Assembly (NCBI GenBank): GCA_020137815.1
Contig: CM035351.1
Coordinates: 9,914,896 to 9,978,895, forward strand
Direction: 5' to 3'
DNA from: Hormiphora californensis
Taxonomy: Eukaryota; Ctenophora; Tentaculata; Cydippida; Pleurobrachiidae
Length of the DNA: 64,000 nucleotides
The translations under genes and the position numbers were made by a program. The notes under the pieces are model-generated. The model did not search any database and was not told where the DNA came from. It was given only the letters and a program-made list of their open reading frames with translations. Positions 22,723-32,867 of this stretch are shown here, piece after piece (the first letter of the stretch is position 1; every line of letters begins with the position of its first letter).

Positions 22723-23060
22723 CCTTCACTGAGCAATAATCAAGGGATTTCCTCGAATTCAAGCATGTGATTCGGGTCTACTGCGATTGGTATCGTGCAG
22801 CAATCTTGAGAGATCACATAGCACCTCAAAAATGATGATAAGTTCAATAAATTGAGTTGATTTATGATCAATAAGATTAAAACCGATGCCACATTGAACT
22901 CAACGACCATTTTCGATCATAAATCAACTCACTTCATTGAACTAACCATCATTTTCGAGGGCTATGAGATCTCTTAACATTGCTGCACGATACCAATCGC
23001 AGAAAACCCGAATCACATGCTTGAATTCGTGAAAATCCCTTGATTATTGCTCAGTGAAGG
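22723..23060. mobile_element. Foldback MITE nested in the outer shell
   Basis: It has inverted ends CTTCACTGAGCAATAATCAA / TTGATTATTGCTCAGTGAAG and ~135-bp arms around a loop. The opposite arm of the outer shell (23,880-23,908) shows the uninterrupted sequence. Confidence 0.75.
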
Positions 23061-23189
23061 TTAGGGTGTGCTATTTCAAATTTTTTTCGACTAGGCCATT
23101 CAGTATCTATAGCTAATGTGAAACTATGGACAATTCTCTATCACATCAGCAAAACAGAATCTGGATAGTGTTTGTCAGTTAAATTGGGA

Positions 23190-23880
23190 TCGCGATTTAA
23201 AAAGTGTAGTTTTAACCGAAAAATGGTAAAAACAGGAAAATATGTGTGGTTTTCACCAGTTTTTGACATGTTCTTGATATAAACTTTTTATGGTCAGGGT
23301 TGTGTTCAGCACCTCGAAACTGACAGAATTGATATGCATCATTAAACAATGCTAAAGTTCATTTTTGACCTAAAAATGTTCATTTTTGACAAAAAATGTT
23401 CATTTTTGGCAAAAAATGTTCGTTTTGGACATGTTCTTCAATTTTGAGAGCTTTTTCGTGAACGGGATCGTGTTCCGCAGGCCAAAATTAGTCGATTACA
23501 ACCGAAATTTGCTTTCCACCAAGAAAAAACTAAAAAAATTAAAATTCGTCCCCACGATTCTGCAAGTTGGTAAAATTAGCAAAAAAAGGGAGGAAATTTT
23601 TATTTTTGTTCATAAAGTGGATTTCTGAAGGCTCAAACTCAAAATAACAATTGTATAAGTTGTCACGAGACGATTGCTATGTGTGTTTTGTTCGAAACAA
23701 CGCCCTAAAACAGACTTTTTGAAATTAATATGCCCATATATGGGCATAGCTCGTGCCAACGTAATTGGGCCATGTTAGCGCCAAAACTTTATGATAAAAT
23801 GTTTTAGAATGATCGTAGGAGCTCATTTAACCCGATACCAAGTGAAATTTTGAATTAAATTAGGCATTTGAAAAAATAGC
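23190..23880 (-). repeat. Inverted copy of the 12,940-13,565 dispersed repeat
   Basis: It matches 12,750-13,565 on the opposite strand, including CCCATATATGGGCATA. It lacks both the pogo-like MITE and the LINE fragment present in the other copy, so it preserves the ancestral empty sites. Confidence 0.75.
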
Positions 23881-24879
23881 ACACCTTCACTGAAGGTGTC
23901 AGGTATCACCAAGATCACATGGACACCCACTAACTAGCCCGGAAACACGTTACTACACCTCTCTGTCATTGCAGGACATTGGCCAAACAAAATCCAACAC
24001 TTTTCCATCACTTTAGGGTTGTTGGTTCCTGAATGAGTGGAATGAACTACCAAAACTTAAAAATGAACTTTGAGTTTTGACCTTGATTTTTCTTGTGAGC
24101 AAAGATCTTTGCTTATCCAATGTTCACCCAAAGTTTCAAAAAGATTGAAGGTAAGGTAGCGGTGATACAGCCGATTGAAAGTCGCAAAAAGAGCCAAAAT
24201 CATGCATGTTCATTTTCTCAACTGTCATGTGACCTGGTGCTTCAATTTGAGTTTTATGGTGTTCAATGGAAAGATAATTGCGAGCCAAAGAAAAGTTACT
24301 TACTCAAGGTAAACAATACTGTAAAACTAGATATTTTCGAGGCCATTAATTTTCGCGATTCGATCAAAATTGACTATTTTCGCGATTTTAATTTTCGCTA
24401 ATCCCACTGCTACGATTACGTACGATAATGCCTACGGTCAATAATGCCTACAGGGGTTATAGGCATATATAATTGGGTGTAGGCAAAACCGTCAAAACGG
24501 CAATAATGCCTACGGTGGCAATAATGCCTACGATAAAGTACGATAATGCCTACGATCAATAATGCCTACATTATTGATAATTGGGTGTAGGCAAAAGCGT
24601 CAATATTATTGTTGATATGGCGATAATGCCTACAGGGGTGATTGGGTGTAGGCAAAAGCGTCAAATCATCATATCCCGATTGGTAACGTGACCCTGAGGG
24701 CGGCACCAATACGATATAGGAGATATGGCTCGTTAGTTATTGGAGTAAACCGATTGACATGAGAGCTCCTCTAATCGGTAAGGCTCATGTCGGATTGGAT
24801 ACGTGATATGGGCGGTTCATCTAACGGCTTATTACAACGATTAGAGGAGCTTTAGCGGCAGGACACGTGATAAGATGCA

Positions 24880-25600
24880 CCGATTCGAAACACGATTCGA
24901 ACGTGGCTGGTATACCTTAGAAACATTTCATAACTTTTTTTGCAAAATTTTACAGAATCATTGTCAATGCTTTGATCGATGCTCCCCGTAAATTTTCAGA
25001 GAAAACATTATTTTGAAATTTTGATACTTCCTCACCCCGCTTAGGGTGCCCAGATTCGGCATGGTATCACATATCGGTTCGTTTCGAACCGTCTAATTAG
25101 TGGCAGGGCACGTGATAAGATGCACCGATTCGAAACACGATTCGAACGTGGCTGGTTCGGGGCCTGGCAAGGCCCCCCGACCCGAACATAACCCAATCTC
25201 AACCCATCCCCCTAAAACAACGGGGCCGAGCCGACAGGCCCTCTATAACAGATGCCAAAAAAAACCATAAAACCATAGATATTTTTAGAGTGAAAGTTTT
25301 GAAGCCCCCTGAAGTAGTAGAGAGGTGTTCTATGGCTCGTTGGAAAACCTTAGAAAAAGTTTTTACAATTTTTTTTGAATTTTTTAAGTTTTCTATTTCT
25401 AATGACAGAAGAAATGATCATATTGTCATCAATAAATGTATACTATGTATTATATATACAGTTAGAGGTGTCTTGGTATAGAATTTTGGACAAAAGTATG
25501 ATTTATGGGTCAAATATGCTCTACCCCGATATACCGGGCACCCCGATTTACCGGGCAAAATGGCTTCCCCCGAGGATCCCGGTAAATCGGGGTCCGACTG
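24880..25600. mobile_element. Truncated pogo-like element, relative of 30,200-31,068
   Basis: It shares the CGATTCGAAACACGATTCG block, the GATCATATTGTCATCAATA block and the right TIR (GGTAAATCGGGGTCCGACTG, then TA at 25,601) with the 869-bp element. The left TIR is missing. Confidence 0.65.
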
Positions 25601-25611
25601 TATTGAGAGAA

Positions 25612-26135
25612 TGAAAGATTGCATTGCAGTTGACAACTCGCTTAGGATATCTCGATTCGGTACATATATGTACCGAATCGAGATATCCTTAGTAGTAGAG
25701 TCGATAACTACATCGACCTCTCCCAATTGTTCCAGTTTTTGTCACATCTGTTTGGAGCCTCGACACGACCTCTAAACAGGTGTTACTTTTTCACAAACTG
25801 TCTTCATCTTGGTGTAATCAGCAGTTGAAATGTTGCTGATCATAACAAAAACCGAACTATTTTTTTTCAACTTGGGGTAAAACCATGGGTGTCAAAAGTT
25901 AGCTCTAGGTCCCCTGAGTAACCATCCGGAGACTCTAAGAGATATTTCAAGCCGTTCTCCCGTAATCATTAATCCCGGTGGAGAAAAAATACAATGAGTA
26001 AAAGTAACACCTGTTTAGAGGTCGTGTCGAGGCTCCAAACAGATGTGACAAAAACTGGAACAATTGGGAGAGGTCGATGTAGTTATCGACTCTACTATAG
26101 CGAGTTGTCAACTGCAATGCAATACTGAGGTGGAG
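25612..26135. repeat. Foldback with a perfect 46-bp palindrome in one arm
   Basis: Bases ~25,612-25,790 are inverted at ~25,995-26,135 (shared CAAACAGATGTGACAAAAAC). The left arm alone contains a perfect spacerless palindrome at 25,644-25,689 (AGGATATCTCGATTCGGTAC and its mirror). Confidence 0.75.
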
Positions 26136-26885
26136 GGTAGGCAAAACTGCTCGTAGGCATTATTGTCAACATCAGTGGTAAAATCACAGTTTTGCCTACA
26201 TGGTAGGCATTATGTACCGTAGGCAAAACTGCGGTTTACCCCCCTGGTGTTGACGATAATGCCTACAAGCAGTTTTGCCTACCCTCCACCTCTAATTAGA
26301 TGTTTTAGGGTGTAGGCATTATTGACCGTAGGCATTATTGTATGCTACCACTGCTACCCCCATTTCACGGTCCTAGTCTATTGTCTAATTACGCCAAGAG
26401 TGCAGTCATCATTGCCATGAGACACCAGACCTGCTTGGCGTAGACCAATGAAATGTGAGCATTTTCTCATTGCTGATTGGCTCTAAGAGATTTCTGATCT
26501 TATGAACCGATTGTCGTTGACTTAGTACTAAAAGTAAAAAATGTGTCATCCTGAAATAATTTGCACGAGCTTTCTGTAAAAAAATCGTCCAAAATATTTT
26601 CGCGGAATTAATTTTCGCGGATTTTCCAGCCAAAAATAAAGAGCGAAAATAAAAATCTCACGAAAATTAGTAGTTTTACAGTATTTCAGAATTCATGAAT
26701 GAACGGCAGCAATGTTCATTCATGAAAAATGAACTTTTGAAATTTAATTTTAAAACAAAGCCATCAGTTAGGAAGGAATTAATCCAGCACACTCCCGCAG
26801 TTTGTTTTCACACAACTATCACCGTTTTTGCGTGACAGCTCGCCAACCGACCCGGAGAATATATGGGACACGGAGAATATATATA

Positions 26886-26943
26886 TGTAAGAAATGAAAA
26901 GTCGGGAGTTACGATCGTAACTCCCGACTTTTCATTTCTTACA
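26886..26943. repeat. Perfect 58-bp palindrome
   Basis: TGTAAGAAATGAAAAGTCGG and onward mirrors exactly about 26,914/26,915 (CGATCG centre), with no loop. Part of a small hairpin element or a cruciform. Confidence 0.85.
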
Positions 26944-26988
26944 TTTATTTGCCTTGGGCCCGGACCCGTAAACAAACACACCTACTAT

Positions 26989-27165
26989 ATCAATGATGAG
27001 ATCTTGTTCAGGATTAAATAGGGAGGAAAATTAGAAAAATATCTGGCGAGGGCCGGGCTCGAACCGACAACCTCTGGGTTTCGCGTCCATTGCCCTCGCC
27101 AGATATTTTTCTAATTTTCCTCCCTATTTAATCCTGAACAAGATCTCATCATTGATATTTAACCA
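26989..27165. mobile_element. Foldback with a tRNA-half loop
   Basis: Essentially perfect ~65-bp arms (TATCAATGATGAGATCTTGT inward to the loop) enclose a loop of about 36 bases. Arms and loop together form, on the minus strand, a tRNA-like 3' half: GGTTCGAGCCCGG (B box) closed by GGCGAGGGC/GCCCTCGCC as acceptor stem. No D arm is present. Confidence 0.8.
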
Positions 27166-27596
27166 ATCCATTCTTCCACAACCGTGATCTGCCCGCTGTA
27201 TGTTTCCCCTTCACTGTTGTACAGTAGGGCGTGTATGTGTGAGAGAGAAAGTGAGATTAGCAGCCAGAGAAGATATTAAAAATCTTGTTCCGACACCTAC
27301 TATATATATATCACTGCGCTGGCAAGCGCAAAGGTGGCCCCATCCCATCCCCCAAAAACTTTCCCGAAAAAGTGGCCCGCTTGCCAACAGCGTAGATATA
27401 ACAATTTTGAAGTTTTAGCTCATTTTGGCACTTTTCGACCCCTCCTAACTCCGGAACCAGATGAGCTAGGAGGCTGAAATTTGGTACTTAGAAGCTTCCC
27501 ATAGACCTCTACTGATGGTAAACATTTGAAGAAGCTAGCTCACTCTGGTCGCAAGTTATGACACCACCCCCAAAACAGAAAATTAAGTGTGGCGAT

Positions 27597-27633
<37 letters not shown>

Positions 27634-27634
<1 letters not shown>

Positions 27635-27905
27635 TAGACCAAAAAACAAAAGAAATTTGTTTGGAACACCCGTGGCCTTTTGTCGATACTTGACGCTGCG
27701 GGAAATGCACCCATAATCTGAGCTGCTAGGTATCGTTGTGCCATCTCTCCAAGTTCTAACACACGCACACACACACAGTACACACACTCTCTCTCTCACT
27801 CTTCCACACGTCTTGCTCTGACGAAGGGTGCATTTCCCGCAGCGTCAAGTATCGACAAAAGGCCACGGGTGTTCCAAACAAATTTCTTTTGTTTTTTGGT
27901 CTAGT
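27634..27905. repeat. 80-bp perfect-arm inverted repeat
   Basis: ACTAGACCAAAAAACAAAAG through GGGAAATGCACCC is repeated inverted at 27,826-27,905. The ~115-bp spacer holds CA and CT microsatellites. An (AT)n tract abuts it at 27,600-27,631. Confidence 0.85.
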
Positions 27906-27939
27906 TTCTCAGGATTTTTGTAAACAGGTATCATAATTA

Positions 27940-28670
27940 TGCAAATAACGGCTAAACGGTGGGAGATACGACTTTTTGTCCGGGGGACGACCCCCCATAA
28001 ATCGACTATTCTGCGTCGAAGCATGTCCATGAAAACTTTCTAGGACCAGCTGAAGTGGAAATATTCAGAATATGCACTAAATCATGAATCGGCGCATAAA
28101 TATGCACATAACAGCTAAACGGTGGGAGATACAACTTTTTGTCCGGGGGACGACCCCCCATAAATCGACCATTTTGCGTCGAAATATGCCCATGAAAACT
28201 TTCTAGGACTAGCTGAAGTGGAAATGTTCAAAATATGCACTAAATCATGAATCGGCGCATAAATATACACATAACGGCTAAACGGTGGGAGATACAACTT
28301 TTTGTCCGGGGGACGACCCCCCATAAATCGACTATTCTGCGTCGAAATATGTCCATGAAAACTTTTTAGGACCAGCCGAAGTGGAAATATTCAGAATGTG
28401 CACTAAATCATGAATCGGCGCATAAATATGCACATAACGGCTAAACGGTGGGAGATACAACTTTTTGTCCCGGGGATGACCCCCCATAAATCGACTATTC
28501 TGCGTCGAAATATGTCCATGAAAACTTTCTAGGACCAGCTGAAGTGGAAATATTCAGAAAATGCATAAATCATGAATCGGTGCATAAATATGCAAATAAC
28601 GGCTAAACGGTGCAAGATACAACTTTTTGTCCGGGGGACGACCCCCCATAAATCGACTATTCTCCGTCCA
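27940..28670. repeat. 163-bp tandem array, about five units
   Basis: The string GGTGGGAGATAC recurs at 27,958, 28,121, 28,284 and 28,447, and as GGTGCAAGATAC at 28,609: spacings 163, 163, 163, 162. Each unit has GTCCGGGGGACGACCCCCCA (a hairpin) and CATAAATCGACTATT. A sixth, diverged unit follows to ~28,860. Confidence 0.9.
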
Positions 28671-29390
28671 ATGCGACCAATGAAAAGCCGCTATCATAAG
28701 TAGAACTTGAGATATTCAGATATGCATATTGTCATAATTATGTGCATTTAACTCCTTAACGGTAAAAGTTAGAGAAAATTGTCCCGAGTAAAACCCCCCA
28801 TAAATCGAATATTTTGCGTCGGTTAGAACCGTCGATTTATCTCTAGTATGTGTCATTACCGAGATATTCATAAATTTATACATAAATTATGCATAATCTC
28901 TAATCAAGATGCCATATAGCCTACTACACACAGAATAGCTAGAGTAACCTAAGTTTAAAATTTCAGGGCTCTAGCTTTAGCCGTTTTTCCAGGCGAATGT
29001 TTGCAAAATGGTGGTGCCTTGTATGTATAGTGTCTACACAGGGTGTGTTTGGGACCCCCCTCGTAACTTTTGAACGAAACGACCGATCCACTTGAAATTT
29101 ATATCACTAACAGTAATGGTAGAGGTACCTATAACTACAAAATTTCAGCTCGCTAGCTTATCGGGAACATGGTCAAACAGGCGCTCAAAAAGGGCGTTTG
29201 TCGCATCCGTATGGTATACTGCACTGGCCCCCACTGGGGGGGGGGGGGGGGGGGGGGTAAATGAACTTCTCGCGCCGGACTTAATTGTTTCAGAGTCATG
29301 TTTTGTTATGACTGGGGATATTTTTAATGCTGGGGGCTGTGCCCCCAGACCCCCCTAAGGCCACGGGGCACTTGCCAGTGCAGTGATATA

Positions 29391-30042
29391 GACGCTTCAC
29401 TGTGTAACACTTGTAGCCCGAACCATACTAGCTAGAGACTTGAATTAAGTTTTATCCGTTAGCAAATCGTTCGGGGCATGCATTAGTTAAAGTTTCAAGT
29501 GAAAATGTCCACTATGACGGGCGTAATGACGTCAGAAAGTGACGTCACAAAGTGACGTCATTGAAAAAATATCAGACCAAATATTTTCAAACGCCTCTAG
29601 CACCCTCAAGAAGTATTTTGATTCCTGATTTGACGAAAAATCGTTAGTGGCAAATTGTCTGAACTTTCAGAAATTATATTGTAAATTTTTCTAACTTGTC
29701 ATTTTCAAACCTTAAAACGCGTCGGAACTCAAAAATTTGATGTTAAAATCCACATAAAAATTCACATTTAGTGCAATAACTTCAGTTCTTGACTACCATG
29801 CCCTTTAAAACTTTTCACACTTTTAGTGCTTCATAGGCCTAATAGTCTGTTATAATTTTCGACGTCATTTGTGACGTCACGTGTGACGTCACGACGTCAA
29901 AACGACGTCAAATTTTGAAAATTTCGTCAAATCAGTTTCCCACAACCCAGGATATATTTGAATTACATTTGAACACTTTAGTTGACAATTAGCTTAGTTG
30001 TTTGAGGTCATAAATGACCTCAAACGACCAAAAAAGAGTTCA
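29391..30042. other. No gene; five perfect CRE-type TGACGTCA motifs
   Basis: TGACGTCA occurs at 29,527, 29,540, 29,553, 29,872 and 29,884, with further GACGTCA half-extensions near 29,861 and 29,893-29,910. No ORF of interest. Confidence 0.6.
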
Positions 30043-31130
30043 AATTTAGAGCAAAAACTAATTGAAATTAATTCGCCAGAAAGGTGGCCCATTTTGAACT
30101 TACTCCTTCATTTCCGTCACCTTTGAGTTGAAGGCGGAAAAGTTTACGGATACCTCAATGTCTTTGAAGCCTCAACTCAAAGGTGACGGAAATGAAGTAC
30201 AGTCGGACCCCGATTTAGGGACCCCCGATTTAGGGACACCCCGATTTAGGGACAGGATTTTTTTCCCCCAAAAATTTTTGAATTTTTTTTGGGAAATTTT
30301 TTGTGAAATTTTTCAAAAAGATTCCAGCCATTTCCGAATCGTGTTTCGAATCAGTGCATCTTATCGCATGTCCCTCTGCTAATTAGACAGTTCGGAACGA
30401 ACCGACACGTGATCCCCATGGTGCCCATTGAATCACAAGTTCACCAAGGTCCAAGTGTCAAAATTTCGATTCGATGGGGATCACGTTTCGATTCGTTCCG
30501 TCTAATTAGCAGTAGGACATGCGATAAGATGCACCGATTCGAAACACGATTCGGACGTGGCTGGTATACCTTTAAAAAAACTTATAACTTTTTTTGCAAA
30601 ATTTTACAGTACGATTGTCAATGCTTTGATCGGTGCTCCCAATAAATTTTGAGAGAAAAAGTTATTTTGAAATTTTTATACTTCCTCACCCGCTTAGGGT
30701 GCCCCGATTCGGTATGGTATCACGTATCGGTTCGTTTTGAACCCGCTAATTAGACAGGATATCCAGTAAGTTGCACCGATTCGAAATACAAACCGGACGG
30801 GCTGGTATAACTTAGAAAATTTTCCACTTTTTTTTGAAAAATAATTATTTTGTATTTTTCTTTTTCTAATCAGAAATGATCATGTCATCAATACATGAAT
30901 ATTGCATATAATAACAGTTAGAGGTGTCTTTAGTCTTAATAATATAGCATTTTGGGCAATAAAATAGGTTTTTTGGGTCAAATATGGTTCACCCCGATTT
31001 AGTGGACACCCCGATTTAGTGGACAAGACCCTTTCCCCCGAGGGTGTCCCTAAATCGGGGTCCGACTGTAGTAAGTTCAAAATGGGCCACCTTTCTGGCG
31101 AACTAATTTCAATTAGTTTTTGCTCTAAAT
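30043..31130. mobile_element. Inverted-repeat element split by a pogo-like insertion
   Basis: The left block (AGAGCAAAAACTAATTGAAA ... GGTGGCCCATTTTGAACTTA) is repeated inverted at 31,070-31,130. A second small inverted pair (AACTCAAAGGTGACGGAAAT and mirror) sits at 30,110-30,197. The 869-bp element occupies the middle. Confidence 0.7.
30200..31068. mobile_element. Pogo-like element, 869 bp, complete ends
   Basis: CAGTCGGACCCCGATTTAGG at the left and its inverse ending GGTCCGACTG at the right, with TA at 30,198-30,199 and 31,069-31,070. The interior is AT-rich with CGATTCGAAACACGATTCG repeats, no transposase and no long ORF. It is the longest member of the family in this window. Confidence 0.85.
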
Positions 31131-31138
31131 ATATATAT

Positions 31139-31309
31139 AGTCGGACCCCGATTTACCGGGCCCCGATTTACCGGAACCCCGATTTACCGGGAGGATAAAC
31201 TTCCCCCGATCGAGCAAATTAACGGTTTTTGACCCCGATATACCGAGCAACCCGATTTATCGGGCAAAACCCTTTCCCCCGAGCAACCCGGTAAATCGGG
31301 GTCCTACTG
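31139..31309. mobile_element. Pogo/Tc1-like MITE (ACCGG subtype), left end slightly worn
   Basis: GTCGGACCCCGATTTACCGG at the left (initial CA altered), and a right end of GGTAAATCGGGGTCCTACTG followed by TA. Inserted into a TATATA run. Confidence 0.8.
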
Positions 31310-31420
31310 TATATAATTATATATAATTTATACCACTGCATACAGAATGAGGGTCCAATGCTCTCCATAACATATCATCTGCAAATGAAATTGCAACAAT
31401 TTATAAGTGTTTCCCTTCAG

Positions 31421-31603
31421 AACCAGTCAAATGTCCTGCTTTTACTGTTGACGGATCAAGACAAGGAAACTGGACTGCCTCACCAACAGGAACAACTGCC
31501 ACTATCGAATGTGCTGCCACCCATATCCTAGTGGGAAGTAAAACACTGACATGTCAGGAGGATGGATCGTGGTCAAGTGATGTACCACAGTGTGAAAAAA
31601 TTG
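31421..31603 (+). CDS. CCP/sushi domain exon
   Basis: A CCCTTCAG acceptor and TTG|GTAAGT donor bound 183 bp in symmetric phase 1-1. The 61 residues hold the CCP pattern: C1 in VKCPAFTVDG, C2 in ATIECAATH, C3 in LTCQEDGSW and C4 in VPQCE, with the conserved Trp before C4. CCP modules are extracellular protein-binding domains of complement regulators, adhesion proteins and many invertebrate secreted or surface proteins. The neighbouring exons of the same gene are not certain; the next plus-strand domain exons are at 45,068 and 46,556, both also phase 1-1. A decayed copy lies at 45,549. Confidence 0.8.
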
Positions 31604-32866
31604 GTAAGTTGATCAACAGATCCACGTATTTTTATAAACTTAGGATACTGCTTTCTCGCTACGGTTTTGCTAGCCTAGGAATCGCGTGCCTTTCAAATTT
31701 TGAAATATAGTCATGACTGAACCTCAGATTCAGGTCACGATTGGAAATTCGCTTTTAACTTTCCTGAAATCTCTGGGAATAGTCGTCACTGAACCCTGAA
31801 AACTCAGGTCTCGGGGATAATAGCAGTGAGCTGACCCTGAGATTCAGGCAAGACTGTTTTACCATAACTACACAGCACGAACCGACCGAATCAGGAAATA
31901 CTGGTCCCTGATTGGCTGATAGCCAGTCACGTGACCTAAATAACGAGCTCTGATTGGTTGTTTACTTGGTCCGGTCGGTTCCTGCTACATAGCCCTAAGC
32001 AGGTCACAACTGTGAACTTGAATTAAGATAACGCATATTACTACCCACTTAGCGTTGTATATGGTGTACAGTTTCTATTGCAGGAGATGCATTTTGTGCG
32101 CACAAAATGAGAAAGACCAAGGCACGCGATTAATGCACCTGCAGCTAGCTAAAATCCCGCATATAATTGTGTAATTAAACTCAGATATCAGATATTTGTG
32201 TCGTCCAATTAATCCAATTAATCCAATTAATATGTCGTGTAACTTACTGTTACCCTCCTTGGTTGTGTAACTATGTACTTTTGTGACAGGCTATAATAGT
32301 GCAGGGTGTTTCAGAAAGCAGTTTTCACTTTTCGGACCCTATGTATAGATAATTGGTGTTAATCAATTGCCCATAATTGCAGGGGGGGGGGTTATAGTAG
32401 AAGATCTATCATGCCCTCTGTTGGTTCAGAATATTGTGAATCTGTTGTGAACTAGGAGCTAGTACATTTCTTTTAGGGAAAGTTTATTTACTATAAACAC
32501 AGTTAAATCACATGAGCTATAAGTACGAATTACAGTTTTTAAAACAAAATGTCAAAATATTGTGTCATATTGCAGACGAAACTTGAAATTCGTAAAAGTC
32601 TCGCCCAACTGATTGTGCCCTATATGTACATAAATGAAGCACATAAATTTCTTGAAAATAATATTTTCCAGTTTTTGCAGATTTGAACACACGGGATGTA
32701 TATGTAACTGTTGTTGATTCACTGCAGGGGGATTAGGTAATCTTCTGCTCTTCAAATCTATCACAATTCATGCAAGCACCAAAAAATAGTTGCCATTGAA
32801 ATTATATCCTCGATCTGTTGAATGGCTACCATGGTAACGCGTCTAGTTGAATGGTTGCCATGGTAA
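31604..32866. other. Intronic/intergenic; one MITE
   Basis: Apart from the MITE at 31,875-31,985, a G-run near 32,383 and a minus-strand AATAAA (plus-strand TTTATT near 32,470-32,480) that could serve the coiled-coil gene, nothing recognisable. Confidence 0.5.
31875..31985. mobile_element. MITE with ACCGACCGAA termini
   Basis: GAACCGACCGAATCAGG at the left, CCGGTCGGTTCCTG at the right, inverted; the interior contains CTGATTGGCTGATAGCCAG. A second, inverted copy lies at 51,159-51,266. Confidence 0.75.
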
Positions 32867-32867
32867 C
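32825..32867. promoter_or_regulatory. Two X-box-like palindromes just past the coiled-coil stop codon
   Basis: GTTGCCATGGTAAC (32,854-32,867) is a perfect palindromic RFX X-box (GTNRCC..RGYAAC). GCTACCATGGTAAC (32,825-32,838) matches except for one base. The site touches the minus-strand stop codon, so it would be downstream of this gene. Confidence 0.4.

Larger units (their letters stand above)
24421..26341. mobile_element. Nested element with repeated ATAATGCCTAC termini
   Basis: The ends carry multiple copies of (C)AATAATGCCTAC, inverted at 26,150-26,341 as GTAGGCATTATTG. Its interior includes a truncated copy of the 30,200-type pogo-like element and a foldback. The module repeats at both ends look like iterated binding sites. 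Confidence 0.6.
24319..26681. mobile_element. Tc1/mariner-like element with CTGTAAAACTA ends, carrying nested insertions
   Basis: The left end CTGTAAAACTA is inverted at the right end as TAGTTTTACAG. TA flanks both sides (24,317-24,318 and 26,682-26,683). The uninterrupted outer-arm sequence at ~22,295 has a single TA. The sub-terminal text is rich in TTTTCGCG. Most of its length is other elements (24,421-26,341). Confidence 0.75.
22100..26880. mobile_element. Large nested foldback (outer shell)
   Basis: The left arm 22,110-22,720 is the reverse complement of 23,885-24,316 plus 26,682-26,870; the right arm is split by the insertion at 24,319-26,681. Shared blocks include GTTTTCACACAACTATCACC and GAACATTGCTGCCGTTCATT. 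Open frames of up to 175 codons on the arms are mirrored and carry no recognisable domain. The central portion holds further nested elements. Confidence 0.8.
27301..29390. mobile_element. ~2.1-kb TIR element with internal 163-bp repeats
   Basis: The left end TATATCACTGCGCTGGCAAG faces CTTGCCAGTGCAGTGATATA at the right, inverted with one mismatch. The interior contains a foldback, a 163-bp tandem array and a G-run (29,236-29,257). No transposase is visible, so it is non-autonomous. TATA-rich flanks make the target duplication ambiguous. Confidence 0.65.
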
